DNA of 64,000 nucleotides from Desulfobacteraceae bacterium (GTDB lineage: Bacteria; Desulfobacterota; Desulfobacteria; Desulfobacterales; UBA5852): positions 310,001 to 374,000 of the forward strand of contig JABZFP010000030.1 in NCBI GenBank assembly GCA_014237395.1, written 5' to 3'. Both the position numbers and the translations under genes were made by a program. The notes below the pieces were generated by a model that had not been told where the DNA came from, did no database searches, and was given only the letters and a program-made list of their open reading frames with translations. This document shows, piece by piece, positions 47,170-56,660 of this stretch. Each line of letters begins with the position of its first letter. Position 1 is the first letter of the stretch.

Positions 47170-48249
47170 TCAACGCAATTTCAACGTGCTCAAGGCCACC
47201 AGCGCCAGTGCGATGGCAATAATCCAGAATCGGACGATTACCTTGGGCTCCGGCCACCCCTTGAGTTCGAAATGGTGGTGCAGGGGCGCCATCTTGAAAA
47301 TCCGGCGGCCGTGGGTCAGTTTGAAGTAGCCGACCTGGAAAATGACCGACAGGGTTTCGATGACAAACAAGCCGCCCACCAACACCAGCAAAATTTCCTG
47401 TTTGGTGATAATGGCGATGGCCCCCATGGAACTGCCCAGCGCGAGCGAGCCCACATCGCCCATGAAGACCTGGGCCGGATAGGCATTGAACCATAAAAAC
47501 CCCAGGCCGGCACCCACCAGAGCGCCGCAGAAGACCGAAATTTCACCGACACCGGCCACATAGTTGATTTGCAGGTACTCTGCGAATTTGACGTGGCCGG
47601 TGACATAGGCGAACACCATGTAGGTGGCGGCCACGATAATGAGCGGGCCGATGGCCAATCCATCCAGGCCGTCGGTGAGATTGACGGCATTGGATGCGCC
47701 CACGACGACGAGAATCGTGAAAAGGATATAGCCCCATCCCAGATCGGGTTGCATATTCTTGAGAAACGGCACCGTTACCTGGGTAGAAAAGTCCGCATGG
47801 GAGTAGAACAGCACCCCGCAGATGGCTGCCAGAATGGTCTGCAGCAGGAATTTTTCCCGGGCGCCGAGCCCCTTGCTGCGCTTCTTGACCTGCATCAGAT
47901 AGTCATCGGCGAAACCGATGGCGCCGAAACCCACGATGACCAGCAGGGCGACCCAGATATAGAAATTGGTCAGGTTGGCCCACAGCAGAGTCGCCGCCAC
48001 CACCGCGCCGATAATCAGCACGCCCCCCATGGTGGGCGTACCCGATTTTTTGTAGTGTGTTTCGGGCCCGTCATCACGGATGAACTGTCCGACTTGCATC
48101 TGGCGCAAGCGCTTGATCACCCAGGGGCCCAGGAGAAAACAGATGATGAACGCCGTCAGACTGGCGTAGATCGTCCGAAACGTAATGTACCGGAAGACAT
48201 TGAACGCCGAGATGCTGGTGTGCAGCGGATAGAGGAGATGGTAGATCAT
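47170..48249 (-). CDS. mraY: Phospho-N-acetylmuramoyl-pentapeptide transferase
   Basis: 359 residues, ten hydrophobic helices. The catalytic Asp pair in FADDYLMQ (near 115), NAVNLTDGLDGLA (near 190), and HHHFELKGW near 325 identify MraY. It forms lipid I on undecaprenyl phosphate. Confidence 0.98.
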   Translation of the reverse strand: MIYHLLYPLHTSISAFNVFRYITFRTIYASLTAFIICFLLGPWVIKRLRQMQVGQFIRDDGPETHYKKSGTPTMGGVLIIGAVVAATLLWANLTNFYIWVALLVIVGFGAIGFADDYLMQVKKRSKGLGAREKFLLQTILAAICGVLFYSHADFSTQVTVPFLKNMQPDLGWGYILFTILVVVGASNAVNLTDGLDGLAIGPLIIVAATYMVFAYVTGHVKFAEYLQINYVAGVGEISVFCGALVGAGLGFLWFNAYPAQVFMGDVGSLALGSSMGAIAIITKQEILLVLVGGLFVIETLSVIFQVGYFKLTHGRRIFKMAPLHHHFELKGWPEPKVIVRFWIIAIALALVALSTLKLR

Positions 48250-48259
48250 GGGGCCGTTA

Positions 48260-49684
48260 TCATCCTTCGGTGGTTTCTTTTGATCCGCCGGCCCAGTCCT
48301 GCAGGGCGGCGATCACCCGTTCCATGCGCATGCCCCGGGAACCCTTGACCAGTACCCAGTCGCCCGGGGTCAGCCACTGGGTGAGGGCGATACTGATCTC
48401 GGCAATATCACCGGCCAAGATGCGATCCGGCGCCATGCCGGCCTCCTGCGCTCCTTTTATAACTGCCGGCGCAAACGCGCCGTGCACGAAAAGCCGATCG
48501 AGACCGGCCTGGCCGGCTTTCCGCCCGGTTTTGCGGTGCCATTCCTCGGCTTCGGGTCCCAGTTCGAGCATGTCGCCCATCACCAGAGTTCCGCGCGAGG
48601 CGCCTTTCATGCGGGCCAGGGTATCGATGGCCGCCGCCGTAGACGCGGGATTGGCGTTGTAGCAATCGTTGATCAGCGTGATCCCCCAGGGCAGAGGGAC
48701 GAGCTGCATGCGGCCGTCCACGGCCGCAACGGATTCCAGCCCGGCTTGGATGGCTTCCGGAGCGACATCACAACAGTAGGCGGCAGCGGCAGCGGCCAGG
48801 GCGTTGGCCACCATGAATTTTCCGGGAACCTGAAGCTTCACCGGAATTTCGCCGGAAGGCATCTGAAGGGTGAAGGTCCAGCCGCGCGGGCCGGAGTCCA
48901 GATCTGCCGCTCGTATCGCGGCCTCCGGGCCGAATCCAAACAGGAGGGTCTCCACCGGGCAGGTTTCCGCCAACCGGCGGCAGTATTCGTCATCCGCGTT
49001 CAAAATGGCCCGTCCGGCAGGGACGATGTGACGCAACAGTTCGCCTTTAGCGTGCATGACGCCCTCGATGGAATGCAGGCCTTCGAGGTGGGCCGGGGCC
49101 ACGTTGATAATCATACCGATGTCAGGGGCGGCGATCTGCCCCAAATGGTCGATTTCACCCGGATGGTTCATACCCATTTCCACCACCGCCAGGGTGTGCG
49201 TTTCCGTCAATTGGAGCAGGGTCAAGGGCAGGCCGATCTCGTTATTCAGGTTGCCCTGGGTGGCCAGGATGGTCCCTCTGTGGTTCAATATGGCGGCAGT
49301 CATGGCCCGGGTCGTGGTCTTGCCGTTGGAGCCGGTAAGGGCGACGATGCGCGCCGGCATGCGGCGCCGGTGATAGGCGGCGATGTCCCCCAGGGCCCGG
49401 GTAGTGTCCGGCACGCTGATACAGACCACCTGCCGATCCTGGAAGATTGCCAGCGTGGTGTCCGATGTTCGGCCTTCCCGCACGACAACACCACGCCCAC
49501 CGAGGGCCACCACCTCGGGGGCGAAGATGTGGCCGTCGTGGATATCACCTTCAATGGCGATAAACAGGCTCCCCGGCATCAGCTGACGGGAATCGATGCC
49601 AACCCCGGTAAAGACGGTGTCGCTTGAACCGGAAAGCAGACGGCCGCCGGTGGCCGCGAGGATATCGCTGGTGGTCCATTCCAT
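48260..49684 (-). CDS. murF: UDP-N-acetylmuramoyl-tripeptide--D-alanyl-D-alanine ligase
   Basis: 474 residues. GSNGKTTTR ATP loop near 117, EMGMNHPGEIDHL and NDCYNANPAS near 305 are MurF motifs. Adds D-Ala-D-Ala. Its start overlaps the murE stop by one base. Confidence 0.97.
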   Translation of the reverse strand: MEWTTSDILAATGGRLLSGSSDTVFTGVGIDSRQLMPGSLFIAIEGDIHDGHIFAPEVVALGGRGVVVREGRTSDTTLAIFQDRQVVCISVPDTTRALGDIAAYHRRRMPARIVALTGSNGKTTTRAMTAAILNHRGTILATQGNLNNEIGLPLTLLQLTETHTLAVVEMGMNHPGEIDHLGQIAAPDIGMIINVAPAHLEGLHSIEGVMHAKGELLRHIVPAGRAILNADDEYCRRLAETCPVETLLFGFGPEAAIRAADLDSGPRGWTFTLQMPSGEIPVKLQVPGKFMVANALAAAAAAYCCDVAPEAIQAGLESVAAVDGRMQLVPLPWGITLINDCYNANPASTAAAIDTLARMKGASRGTLVMGDMLELGPEAEEWHRKTGRKAGQAGLDRLFVHGAFAPAVIKGAQEAGMAPDRILAGDIAEISIALTQWLTPGDWVLVKGSRGMRMERVIAALQDWAGGSKETTEG

Positions 49685-51234
49685 CAGGCCGACTCCTGGG
49701 CCGCATGCCCGTTGAGCGAGGCCAGGGCCTGCCGGGCCTCTTCCCGATCGTCAAAGGGAACGGTGGTGCGGCCAATGATTTGATAGGTTTCGTGGCCTTT
49801 ACCGGCGATCAGGACGGTATCTCCGGGTTCGGCGACACCGATGGCCAGACCGATGGCCTCCCGCCGGTCCGGCAGGACAATGTGGCCCCGTTCCCCGAAT
49901 CCATTTTGAACGGTATCCACCGTATAGGAACGCGGCGCGGCGCGGCGCACCCCTTCCAACGCATCTTCAATGATGGATAGAGGATCTTCGGTGCGCGGGT
50001 TGTCAGAGGTAACCACGGCCAGATCGCTCATGCGGGCCGCGATTTCGCCCATGAGCGGTCGTTTGCGGCGGTCGCGGTCGCCGCCGCAACCAAAGACGCA
50101 GATGATGCGCCCCTGACGCAGGGCATCCAGGGCTTGCAGCACATTTTCGAGGGCATCGGGAGTGTGGGCATAGTCCACATAAATGAACCGGCCGGCTGGA
50201 TCGGGAACGGATTCCAGTCTTCCGGGAACGGCCGTGGTGGCGGCGATGCCAAACTGGATGGCATCCAGGGGAAGATCGAGAGCGATACCGCAGCCGGCGG
50301 CGGCCAGGATGTTTTCGAGGTTGTGCCGACCCACCAGAGAAGAGGTCATTGCGAGCGGTCCCTTTGGGGTGTGCAGGACGGCTTCCAGACCGGTCAGGTC
50401 GCTGCGCTTGACATCGGGCCAGATATCGTTGTCGGGTGCGAGGCCAAACGTGAGCGTGGGGCGGTTCCCGGCGATTTCTTCGACCAGGCGCGCGCCGCGG
50501 GGGTCATCCCGATTGATCACGGCCCGCGCGTGGTGCCCTTTGGGGCCCAGCGGCAGAATCCGGGTGAAGAGCGATTTTTTACTGGCCCAGTAGCGTTCCA
50601 TGTCGCCATGGAAGTCGAGGTGGTCCTGGGTCAAATTGGTGAATGCGGCCACATCGAACCAACAGGCCTCGACCCGGTGCAGATCCAGGCCGTGAGAGGC
50701 CACCTCCATGACCACGTGGGTCACGCCGTGGTGCCGCATCTCGGCCAGAATGCGCTGGAGGTCAAGGGATTCCGGGGTGGTCCGGGAGGCCGGCACTTCG
50801 TGGCGGCCATGGCGATAATTCACGGTGCCGATGACACCGGCGGACAACCCGGCCTGGCGCAGCATGGCTTCTATTAAATAGGATACCGTGGTTTTACCGT
50901 TGGTGCCGGTCAGGCCGACAACGGTCAGATTCCGTGACGGTTGGTCGTAGTACGCGGCGGCGGCCCGGGCCAGGGCGATGCGGGTATCCGCCACCTGCAG
51001 CACCGCCACGCCCGGCGATACCGGTTTCTGGACCACCACGGCCACGGCGCCCCGCTGGCAGGCGTCATCGATATAATCGTGCCCGTCAGCGGCCAATCCC
51101 GGAATGGCAAAGAATACCCCGCCCGGTGCAACGTCGCCGGACCGATAGTGCAGGGAGGCGACCGATGTCTCCGGCGCTGCCGAGCCCAGGATCGCGGTCG
51201 GCTGGATGGCGTCTATGAGGTTGGCGAGAATCAC
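49684..51234 (-). CDS. murE: UDP-N-acetylmuramoyl-tripeptide synthetase (meso-DAP adding)
   Basis: 516 residues. GTNGKTTVS ATP loop near 115 and TSDNPRTEDP near 420. The DNPR tetrad is the meso-diaminopimelate specificity motif, so the cross-link is DAP-type as expected for a Gram-negative. Its GTG start overlaps the ftsI stop by 4 nt. Confidence 0.97.
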   Translation of the reverse strand: MILANLIDAIQPTAILGSAAPETSVASLHYRSGDVAPGGVFFAIPGLAADGHDYIDDACQRGAVAVVVQKPVSPGVAVLQVADTRIALARAAAAYYDQPSRNLTVVGLTGTNGKTTVSYLIEAMLRQAGLSAGVIGTVNYRHGRHEVPASRTTPESLDLQRILAEMRHHGVTHVVMEVASHGLDLHRVEACWFDVAAFTNLTQDHLDFHGDMERYWASKKSLFTRILPLGPKGHHARAVINRDDPRGARLVEEIAGNRPTLTFGLAPDNDIWPDVKRSDLTGLEAVLHTPKGPLAMTSSLVGRHNLENILAAAGCGIALDLPLDAIQFGIAATTAVPGRLESVPDPAGRFIYVDYAHTPDALENVLQALDALRQGRIICVFGCGGDRDRRKRPLMGEIAARMSDLAVVTSDNPRTEDPLSIIEDALEGVRRAAPRSYTVDTVQNGFGERGHIVLPDRREAIGLAIGVAEPGDTVLIAGKGHETYQIIGRTTVPFDDREEARQALASLNGHAAQESA

Positions 51235-52973
51235 CCGGTCCCCTTTGTTGTGTTGGATACGGTCATTTTGGGCGCCCTTTCGCTGGGCCGGACATTGAGA
51301 TAGCTCAAAGCGGACTGGGCAATTTCGCGGAATACCGGCGCGGCGACCGTGCCGCCGTAATGGTCGTCACCATGCGGTTCGTCAATGATCACAAGAATGG
51401 CCAGGCGAGGATCTTCGACGGGTGTGAAACCGGCGAAGGAGGCGACATAACGGTCTTTCGCGTAGGTCCCGTCCTTGCCGATTTTCTGCGCTGTGCCGGT
51501 CTTTCCACAGGCGGAGTAACCGTCCAATGCGGCTTCAACGCCCGTACCGCCCTCGGTCAGTACCATTTCCATCATCCGGGTGACGGCATCGGCGGTTTTG
51601 GCTGAAATGGCCCGGCCCAACGGTTGGGGGTCGAAGGTTCGGATGGCACGGCCCCGGGCATCGGTCACGCTCAAAACCACACGGGGTTTCATCAGGATGC
51701 CGCGGTTGGCGATAGCCGCTACAGCAGCCGTCAGTTGGATGGCAGAGACCGAAACCCCATGACCGAAAGAGACGGCCGCCACGTCGAAGGTGGACCATTT
51801 TTTGTTGGCGCCCAGACTGCCCTTGGACTCGCCGGGGCACGCAATGCCGGTGGGTCGGCCGAACCCGAAACGCTGGAGGGTATCGTGGAGGGTTTCGGCA
51901 CCGATGGTTTCGCCGATCTTGACGGCGCCGATGTTGCTCGAATATTTCACGATGCGCTGCAGGGACAGCCAGCCGTGTTTCTTGGTGTCGTGGACGGTGT
52001 TGCGGCCGATACGATAATTACCGTTTTCGCAGTAAAAAATAGTATGGGGCGTGCAGCAGCCCGATTCCAGGGCCGCCGCCGCGCTGAAAAGCTTCATGGT
52101 GGAGCCGGGTTCAAAGGCATCGGTGACCGCGCGATTGCGCCGCACATCCCGGTTGAAATCGCCGAAAGCATTGGGATTGAAGAGGGGCGCATGGGCCAGT
52201 GCCAGAATGTCACCTGTCTGAGGGGCCATGACCACGGCAATCCCGGATTTGGCCTTGTGGGTTTCCACGGCCTGTTGGAGGGCTTTTTCGGCCAGGTGCT
52301 GAATGGCCCCGTCAATGGATAAAACGATGTTGTTGCCGCTCGTGTTGGTCGTCATATCCTCCTGAGCCTCGAACCCGCGGCCAAAGGCATCCTTCAAGAC
52401 CGTGGCGATTCCTTTGCGCCCGGTCAGTTCGGCATCAAACAGGTATTCGATGCCTTCCAGTCCGTTGCCGTCGATGCCGGTGAAGCCCACCAACTGGGCC
52501 GCCAGGGTGCGGTTGGGGTAATAGCGACTGTGCTCGGGAAGAAATTCCAGTCCTTTCAGCTGGAGGTCTCTTAGCGCCCGGGCTTCTTTGGGCGTGATCT
52601 GGCGTTTGACCCACACGAAGGACCGATCGGCGTCCAGTTTGCGGGCGATGGATTGCGGCTTGACATTGAGGATGCGCGCGATGGTCCGGGCGGTTTGGCG
52701 GGTGTCTTGAATTTTGCGGGGATAGGCGGCCAGAGAGAGGGTCTCGATGCTGACGGCCACTTCGCGCATGCGCGTGTCAAAAATACTGCCGCGTTTGCCA
52801 TTGGTTTGAATGGTTTTTTCATACTGACCGGAGGCTTTTTCAGCCAGGGACGGTCCGAAGAAAACCTGCAGGTAGACCGCCCGGCCGATGATCGTTCCCA
52901 GACCGATAAAAAACAGGAAGCCGATCAGGGCCATGCGGAGACGCAGTGATTTCTGGGTCGATAGGGTTTTCAT
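51231..52973 (-). CDS. ftsI: Peptidoglycan D,D-transpeptidase FtsI (PBP3)
   Basis: 580 residues. An N-terminal membrane helix (about 12-32), a pedestal domain and the transpeptidase domain with STMK (catalytic Ser near 295), SSN (near 350) and KTGT (near 492). Septal cross-linking partner of FtsW. Confidence 0.97.
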   Translation of the reverse strand: MKTLSTQKSLRLRMALIGFLFFIGLGTIIGRAVYLQVFFGPSLAEKASGQYEKTIQTNGKRGSIFDTRMREVAVSIETLSLAAYPRKIQDTRQTARTIARILNVKPQSIARKLDADRSFVWVKRQITPKEARALRDLQLKGLEFLPEHSRYYPNRTLAAQLVGFTGIDGNGLEGIEYLFDAELTGRKGIATVLKDAFGRGFEAQEDMTTNTSGNNIVLSIDGAIQHLAEKALQQAVETHKAKSGIAVVMAPQTGDILALAHAPLFNPNAFGDFNRDVRRNRAVTDAFEPGSTMKLFSAAAALESGCCTPHTIFYCENGNYRIGRNTVHDTKKHGWLSLQRIVKYSSNIGAVKIGETIGAETLHDTLQRFGFGRPTGIACPGESKGSLGANKKWSTFDVAAVSFGHGVSVSAIQLTAAVAAIANRGILMKPRVVLSVTDARGRAIRTFDPQPLGRAISAKTADAVTRMMEMVLTEGGTGVEAALDGYSACGKTGTAQKIGKDGTYAKDRYVASFAGFTPVEDPRLAILVIIDEPHGDDHYGGTVAAPVFREIAQSALSYLNVRPSERAPKMTVSNTTKGTG

Positions 52974-53260
52974 TCCATCACAACAATCTGGCGGGTAGCC
53001 GGAGGCGCCAACCCCAGCTGCCGCCCCAGGGCTTCGATACGCTTGGGCGCTTTCAATCGGGCCAGTTCAATGGCCAGGTTCTTGCGGATGGTGCGCTGCG
53101 CTTCGTAGGTCCTCGTTTCGGTGGCAATCTCATATCCCAGGCGGACGCACTGGACCCGGCACCAGGTGTAGGCGAACAATTCGACGATAAAGACCAGCAT
53201 GATGACCAGCCAGATGGTCTTCATGCCCTGGGTCGGTGTTTGGATGGCGTTCGTGGCCAT
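52970..53260 (-). CDS. ftsL: Cell division protein FtsL
   Basis: The start at 53260 gives 96 residues: one membrane helix (about 14-33) followed by a short periplasmic coiled coil, placed between rsmH and ftsI. Size, topology and position define FtsL; sequence is poorly conserved. The longer frame to 53521 overlaps rsmH and is rejected. Confidence 0.85.
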   Translation of the reverse strand: MATNAIQTPTQGMKTIWLVIMLVFIVELFAYTWCRVQCVRLGYEIATETRTYEAQRTIRKNLAIELARLKAPKRIEALGRQLGLAPPATRQIVVME

Positions 53261-53274
53261 GGGCCTCGCCCTGT

Positions 53275-54213
53275 CTATCGTTTTTCGACCGCCCGCAACC
53301 GTGTGCTGCGGGCCATCGGGTTGGCTGCTATTTCTTCCGCCGTGGGGCGGACGACCTTGCGGGTCAGCAAGGTCACCTGGGCTTCCCCCCCACAGGTGCA
53401 CACCGGTGCCCGCGGGGGGCACGTGCAGGTGCGGGCCATTTCCCGGAAGGTTTGTTTGACGATCCGGTCTTCCAGCGAGTGGAAGGAAAGCACGCACAGG
53501 CGGCCTCCCGGGTTGAGACACGCAACGGCCATGGGCAGCGTGCGCTGCAAACGATCCAGTTCCCGGTTGACCGTGATCCGCAAGGCCTGGAATACCCGGG
53601 TGGCCGGGTGGATTTTCTGCTTCCGGGCGGCGGCCGGCGGCATGGATCGATAAATCAGATCCGCCAGCGCTTTACTGCTCTCCAGCGGCTTTCGGGCGCG
53701 CGCTTTGACAATGGCCTTGGCAATCGATCGGGCGCGGTGCTCTTCACCGTACTCACGAAAGATGCGTATAAGGTCATCGACATCCCAGCTGTTGACGATA
53801 TCGGCGGCGGTGATCGTGGCCTTGGTGTTCATGCGCATGTCCAACGGTTCTTCGCGTTTGAAGCTGAACCCCCGGCCGCTGCCTTCCAGCTGGTGCAGCG
53901 AGAGGCCCAGGTCCAGCAGGATGCCGTCGACACCCGCGAGGCCCAAGTTGCCGATAATCCGGTCAAGATGGCTGAACGTGTCGTGATGCAGGGAAACCCG
54001 GGGGAAGAAGGGGGCCAGAACGTCTTGCGCATGCCGGATGGCGTCCAGATCCTGGTCGATGCCGACGAGAAGGCCGCCGGGCTGGATACGGGTGCATATC
54101 ATGCGGGAATGACCTGCGCCGCCGACGGTACCGTCTACGTATGTGCCACCGGGCCTCAGGTTGAGATAGTGCGCGGCCTCGACCGGCATACAGGAAATGT
54201 GGTAATCGGCCAT
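53275..54213 (-). CDS. rsmH: 16S rRNA (cytosine(1402)-N(4))-methyltransferase
   Basis: ATG at 54213 gives 312 residues (a GTG three bases upstream is possible). YVDGTVGGAGHS is the SAM-binding motif; GILLDLGLSLHQLE, GGRLCVLSFHSLEDRIVK and the terminal RSTRLRAVEK are signature segments. It methylates C1402 of 16S rRNA. The family Cys pair CTCPPRAPVCTCG is present near 270. Confidence 0.98.
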   Translation of the reverse strand: MADYHISCMPVEAAHYLNLRPGGTYVDGTVGGAGHSRMICTRIQPGGLLVGIDQDLDAIRHAQDVLAPFFPRVSLHHDTFSHLDRIIGNLGLAGVDGILLDLGLSLHQLEGSGRGFSFKREEPLDMRMNTKATITAADIVNSWDVDDLIRIFREYGEEHRARSIAKAIVKARARKPLESSKALADLIYRSMPPAAARKQKIHPATRVFQALRITVNRELDRLQRTLPMAVACLNPGGRLCVLSFHSLEDRIVKQTFREMARTCTCPPRAPVCTCGGEAQVTLLTRKVVRPTAEEIAANPMARSTRLRAVEKR

Positions 54214-54217
54214 CACA

Positions 54218-54664
54218 TCAAAGTCCTAAACTGGCGATTTCGTTCCTGACCTCCTCTTTTTTCAGATCCGTTTCCAGTGCCTGATTTTCCGCTTCCCAGG
54301 TATCGCGTGACCATATTTCAAAGTGGTCCAATACCCCGACCAGTACGATATCTTTTTCAAAGCCGGCATACTCTCTGAGCATGGGGGGGATCAGAATGCG
54401 TTCCTGCTTGTCGCAGGTGCATTCATAAGCGCCCCCGACAAATACCCGCCGGAATCGTCGCATGGCGTCGCTTTTCTGGGCCAGCGCCAATAGACGGGTC
54501 TCGATGCCGCGCCATGCATCCAGGGGGTAGCCCACCAGGCAGCCGTCCATACGGGACACCATGACCCGATCGCCGCCCCCGGCCCGTATCAGGTCCCGGA
54601 AGCGGGAGGGAATGATAACCCGTCCCTTGCTGTCCATGGTATGGAATGAGCTGCCACGAAACAT
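54218..54664 (-). CDS. mraZ: Transcriptional regulator MraZ
   Basis: 148 residues with the doubled SpoVT/AbrB-like fold: FHTMDSKGRVIIPSRFRDL and the second half with YECTCDKQERILIPPMLREY. It represses or tunes the dcw operon by binding short direct repeats before its own gene, and such repeats are present (54671-54700). aaaggaccatcct precedes the ATG. Confidence 0.97.
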   Translation of the reverse strand: MFRGSSFHTMDSKGRVIIPSRFRDLIRAGGGDRVMVSRMDGCLVGYPLDAWRGIETRLLALAQKSDAMRRFRRVFVGGAYECTCDKQERILIPPMLREYAGFEKDIVLVGVLDHFEIWSRDTWEAENQALETDLKKEEVRNEIASLGL

Positions 54665-54670
54665 AGGATG

Positions 54671-54700
54671 GTCCTTTAATCCACTTTACTCCACTTTATG
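54671..54700 (-). promoter_or_regulatory. Three 10-nt direct repeats, candidate MraZ boxes
   Basis: In the mraZ sense: AAAGTGGAGT, AAAGTGGATT and a partial AAAGGAC, at exact 10-nt spacing, starting 36 nt before the mraZ ATG. The last partial repeat doubles as the ribosome site. MraZ is known to bind short G-rich repeats (TGGG or AAAGTG-like) one helical turn apart before mraZ. Confidence 0.75.
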
Positions 54701-54701
54701 A

Positions 54702-54732
54702 TTCATATGGAATGAAATGAGCATAAAGTCAA
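54702..54732 (-). promoter_or_regulatory. Predicted sigma-70 promoter of the dcw operon
   Basis: In the minus sense TTGACT (54732-54727) is followed 17 nt later by CATATG or 19 nt later by TATGAA, so the -10 lies at 54702-54709. Transcription would begin within or next to the MraZ-box repeats. Confidence 0.5.
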
Positions 54733-54970
54733 GGAAAATCAGTTTTTGGTCTCTATTATTTTTTATAATAATTATATAATGTTAATCGTATATATTGTCA
54801 AAATGAATATTCGTGGAGCATTGTGGTGCATATGACGATTACCTGGGGCTTAAAGCCAAATCCGGCGATTGGCGCGCGCACCGGGGAATGCTTGACTTTT
54901 TGAAGGCAAACCGGCTACCAATCACGTTCGTGATGGTGTTGGTCAACGGCGTCATAGCGTCAGGAAATCC
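54733..54970. other. A+T-rich spacer between mraZ and the HD hydrolase gene
   Basis: Of the 306 nt between the two divergent genes, 54735-54835 are strongly A+T-rich (runs of ttttttataataattatataatg), unlike the rest of the window. It probably holds the upstream part of both divergent promoters. No gene or further repeat is seen. Confidence 0.5.
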
Positions 54971-55651
54971 ATGATGGACATTCAACTCGCGGACCCTTCG
55001 TCCCCATATGAGGTTCCGGCCATCTCCCGGGCCCGGCAGATGGCCGAGCAGCTGTTGAACGGCGAGCCCGGAAGCCATGACTGGGAGCACACCCTGAGGG
55101 TCTATCGCCTGTGCTGTGATATCGGCGCCCGGGAAGGGGTCGACATGGTGGTTCTTTCGGTGGCGGCCTTTTTTCACGACATCGGCCGCTGTCGTCAGGA
55201 TGAAAGCCGCGGGGGGGTCTGTCACGCGGAGCAAGGCGCCCAAATGGCGGCTGGCCTGGTGGCGGATCTGCCCCTGACAGAGGCGCAGAAAGCCAATGTG
55301 GTGCATTGTGTCCGCGCGCATCGTTTTCGGAAGGCCCCCCAACCGGAGACGAATGAGGCGAGGGTGCTTTTCGATGCCGACAAGCTGGATGCCATCGGTG
55401 CCGTCGGGGTGGCCCGGGCCTACCAGTTTGCCGGGGAGGTGGGCGCGCGTCTGCATAACGCCAATCACGACCTTTCCAATACCCGGGCCTATTCCCGGGA
55501 AGACACCGGCTACCGGGAATACCAGGTCAAGCTGCGTCACATTAAAGACAGGATGCTCACGGAGACCGGCCGCCGGGTGGCGGAGGGGCGCCACCACTTC
55601 ATGGTTCAATTTTTTCAACGATTTCTGGCGGAGGTTGACGGCCGCCTTTGA
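54971..55651 (+). CDS. HD domain metal-dependent phosphohydrolase (YedJ-like)
   Basis: 226 residues. HD-type metal ligands are visible: SHDWEHTLRVYRL (near 35), FFHDIGR (near 65) and DADKLDAIG (near 138), in the order of the YedJ group. Such enzymes hydrolyse nucleotides or other phosphoesters; the substrate is unknown. Divergent from mraZ; next gene is the IMP cyclohydrolase 213 nt downstream. Confidence 0.9.
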   Translation: MMDIQLADPSSPYEVPAISRARQMAEQLLNGEPGSHDWEHTLRVYRLCCDIGAREGVDMVVLSVAAFFHDIGRCRQDESRGGVCHAEQGAQMAAGLVADLPLTEAQKANVVHCVRAHRFRKAPQPETNEARVLFDADKLDAIGAVGVARAYQFAGEVGARLHNANHDLSNTRAYSREDTGYREYQVKLRHIKDRMLTETGRRVAEGRHHFMVQFFQRFLAEVDGRL

Positions 55652-55864
55652 CGACCGGCTGACCGTCCTTTTTTTTGCTTCGTGGCGTGAAATGTGGTAG
55701 GAGATCGCACGGTCGACCGTATCGTGCCGATCCTGTTTTTGCGGCCCTGCCCGGCATCCCGTCCGGCAAGGCTTTGCGATGATCCCCCGCTTCGATATCC
55801 TGCGGGCCGAACGCCCTCGCGGCTGAGGCCCCGTCCCAACCATTCTAACGAAAGTGAAGGCATC

Positions 55865-56551
55865 ATGAGCATCAACACCGTGGAACGAATTGATGACAAT
55901 GTCCCCGTCCGGCATGTGCTGATCAGCGTTTCCGACAAGGCCGGCCTGGAAACCTTCATTCCCGAACTGCTTCAGACCTGTCCCGGCGTGCGCATCTTCT
56001 CCACGGGCGGCACCTACGGCAAGATCCAATCGATCCTTGGAGACCGGGCGGCCGGACATCTGACTCAAGTGTCGGAATACACCGGGCAGCCGGAAACCCA
56101 GGGGGGGCTTGTCAAAACGCTGGATTTCAAGATCTACCTGGGGTTGCTCACCGAAACGTATAACGATGCCCATCAGGGGGATCTCCAGCGAACGTCAGCG
56201 GTGGCCATCGACATGGTGGTGGTGAATCTCTACCCCTTTCAGCAGACCATCGCCCAGTCCGGGGTCACGGTGGAAGGCGCTCGCGGCCAGATCGACATCG
56301 GCGGACCCTGTATGATCCGGGCTTCGGCCAAGAATTTCATCCGTGTGGCCTCGGTGGTTGACCCGGCCGACTATGGCCCGATCGTGAGTGAGCTCAAGCA
56401 AAACGGTGGCAAAACGTCTTTGGCGATGCGCTTTGCCCTGGCCCAGAAAGCCTTTGACCACACCGCCGGCTACGATCGTGCCATTGCCGACTATCTGGGG
56501 GCGCGCACGGCGAACGAGGCCGCGGCCGGCTATCGGTTCCAGGACCGATAA
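55865..56551 (+). CDS. purH: IMP cyclohydrolase (stand-alone PurH N-terminal domain)
   Basis: 228 residues from the ATG at 55865 (gaaggcatc upstream). LISVSDKAGLETFIPEL, FSTGGTYGKI and the VNLYPFQQTI segment match the MGS-like cyclohydrolase domain that is residues 1-200 of normal PurH. It closes the ring of FAICAR to IMP, the last step of purine synthesis. The gene ends with its own stop, and the transformylase follows 110 nt later as a separate gene. Confidence 0.9.
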   Translation: MSINTVERIDDNVPVRHVLISVSDKAGLETFIPELLQTCPGVRIFSTGGTYGKIQSILGDRAAGHLTQVSEYTGQPETQGGLVKTLDFKIYLGLLTETYNDAHQGDLQRTSAVAIDMVVVNLYPFQQTIAQSGVTVEGARGQIDIGGPCMIRASAKNFIRVASVVDPADYGPIVSELKQNGGKTSLAMRFALAQKAFDHTAGYDRAIADYLGARTANEAAAGYRFQDR

Positions 56552-56660
56552 CGCCGTTCGGCGAGGCGCTTTATTCACCACGCTGACCATGAAGAGGGCA
56601 ATGCGTCCTTCATCGATCATTTTTTTGCAACCGTGACCCAATCCGAAAGGAATGATTAAA

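Noticed and set aside
54839..56173. A long minus-strand frame crossing two plus-strand genes
   Set aside because: It is antisense to the HD hydrolase and IMP cyclohydrolase genes, which have strong family motifs.
56552..56660. Possible frameshift splitting purH
   Set aside because: 110 nt separate the two parts, the second has its own ribosome site and both proteins contain complete domains, so a natural split is more likely.
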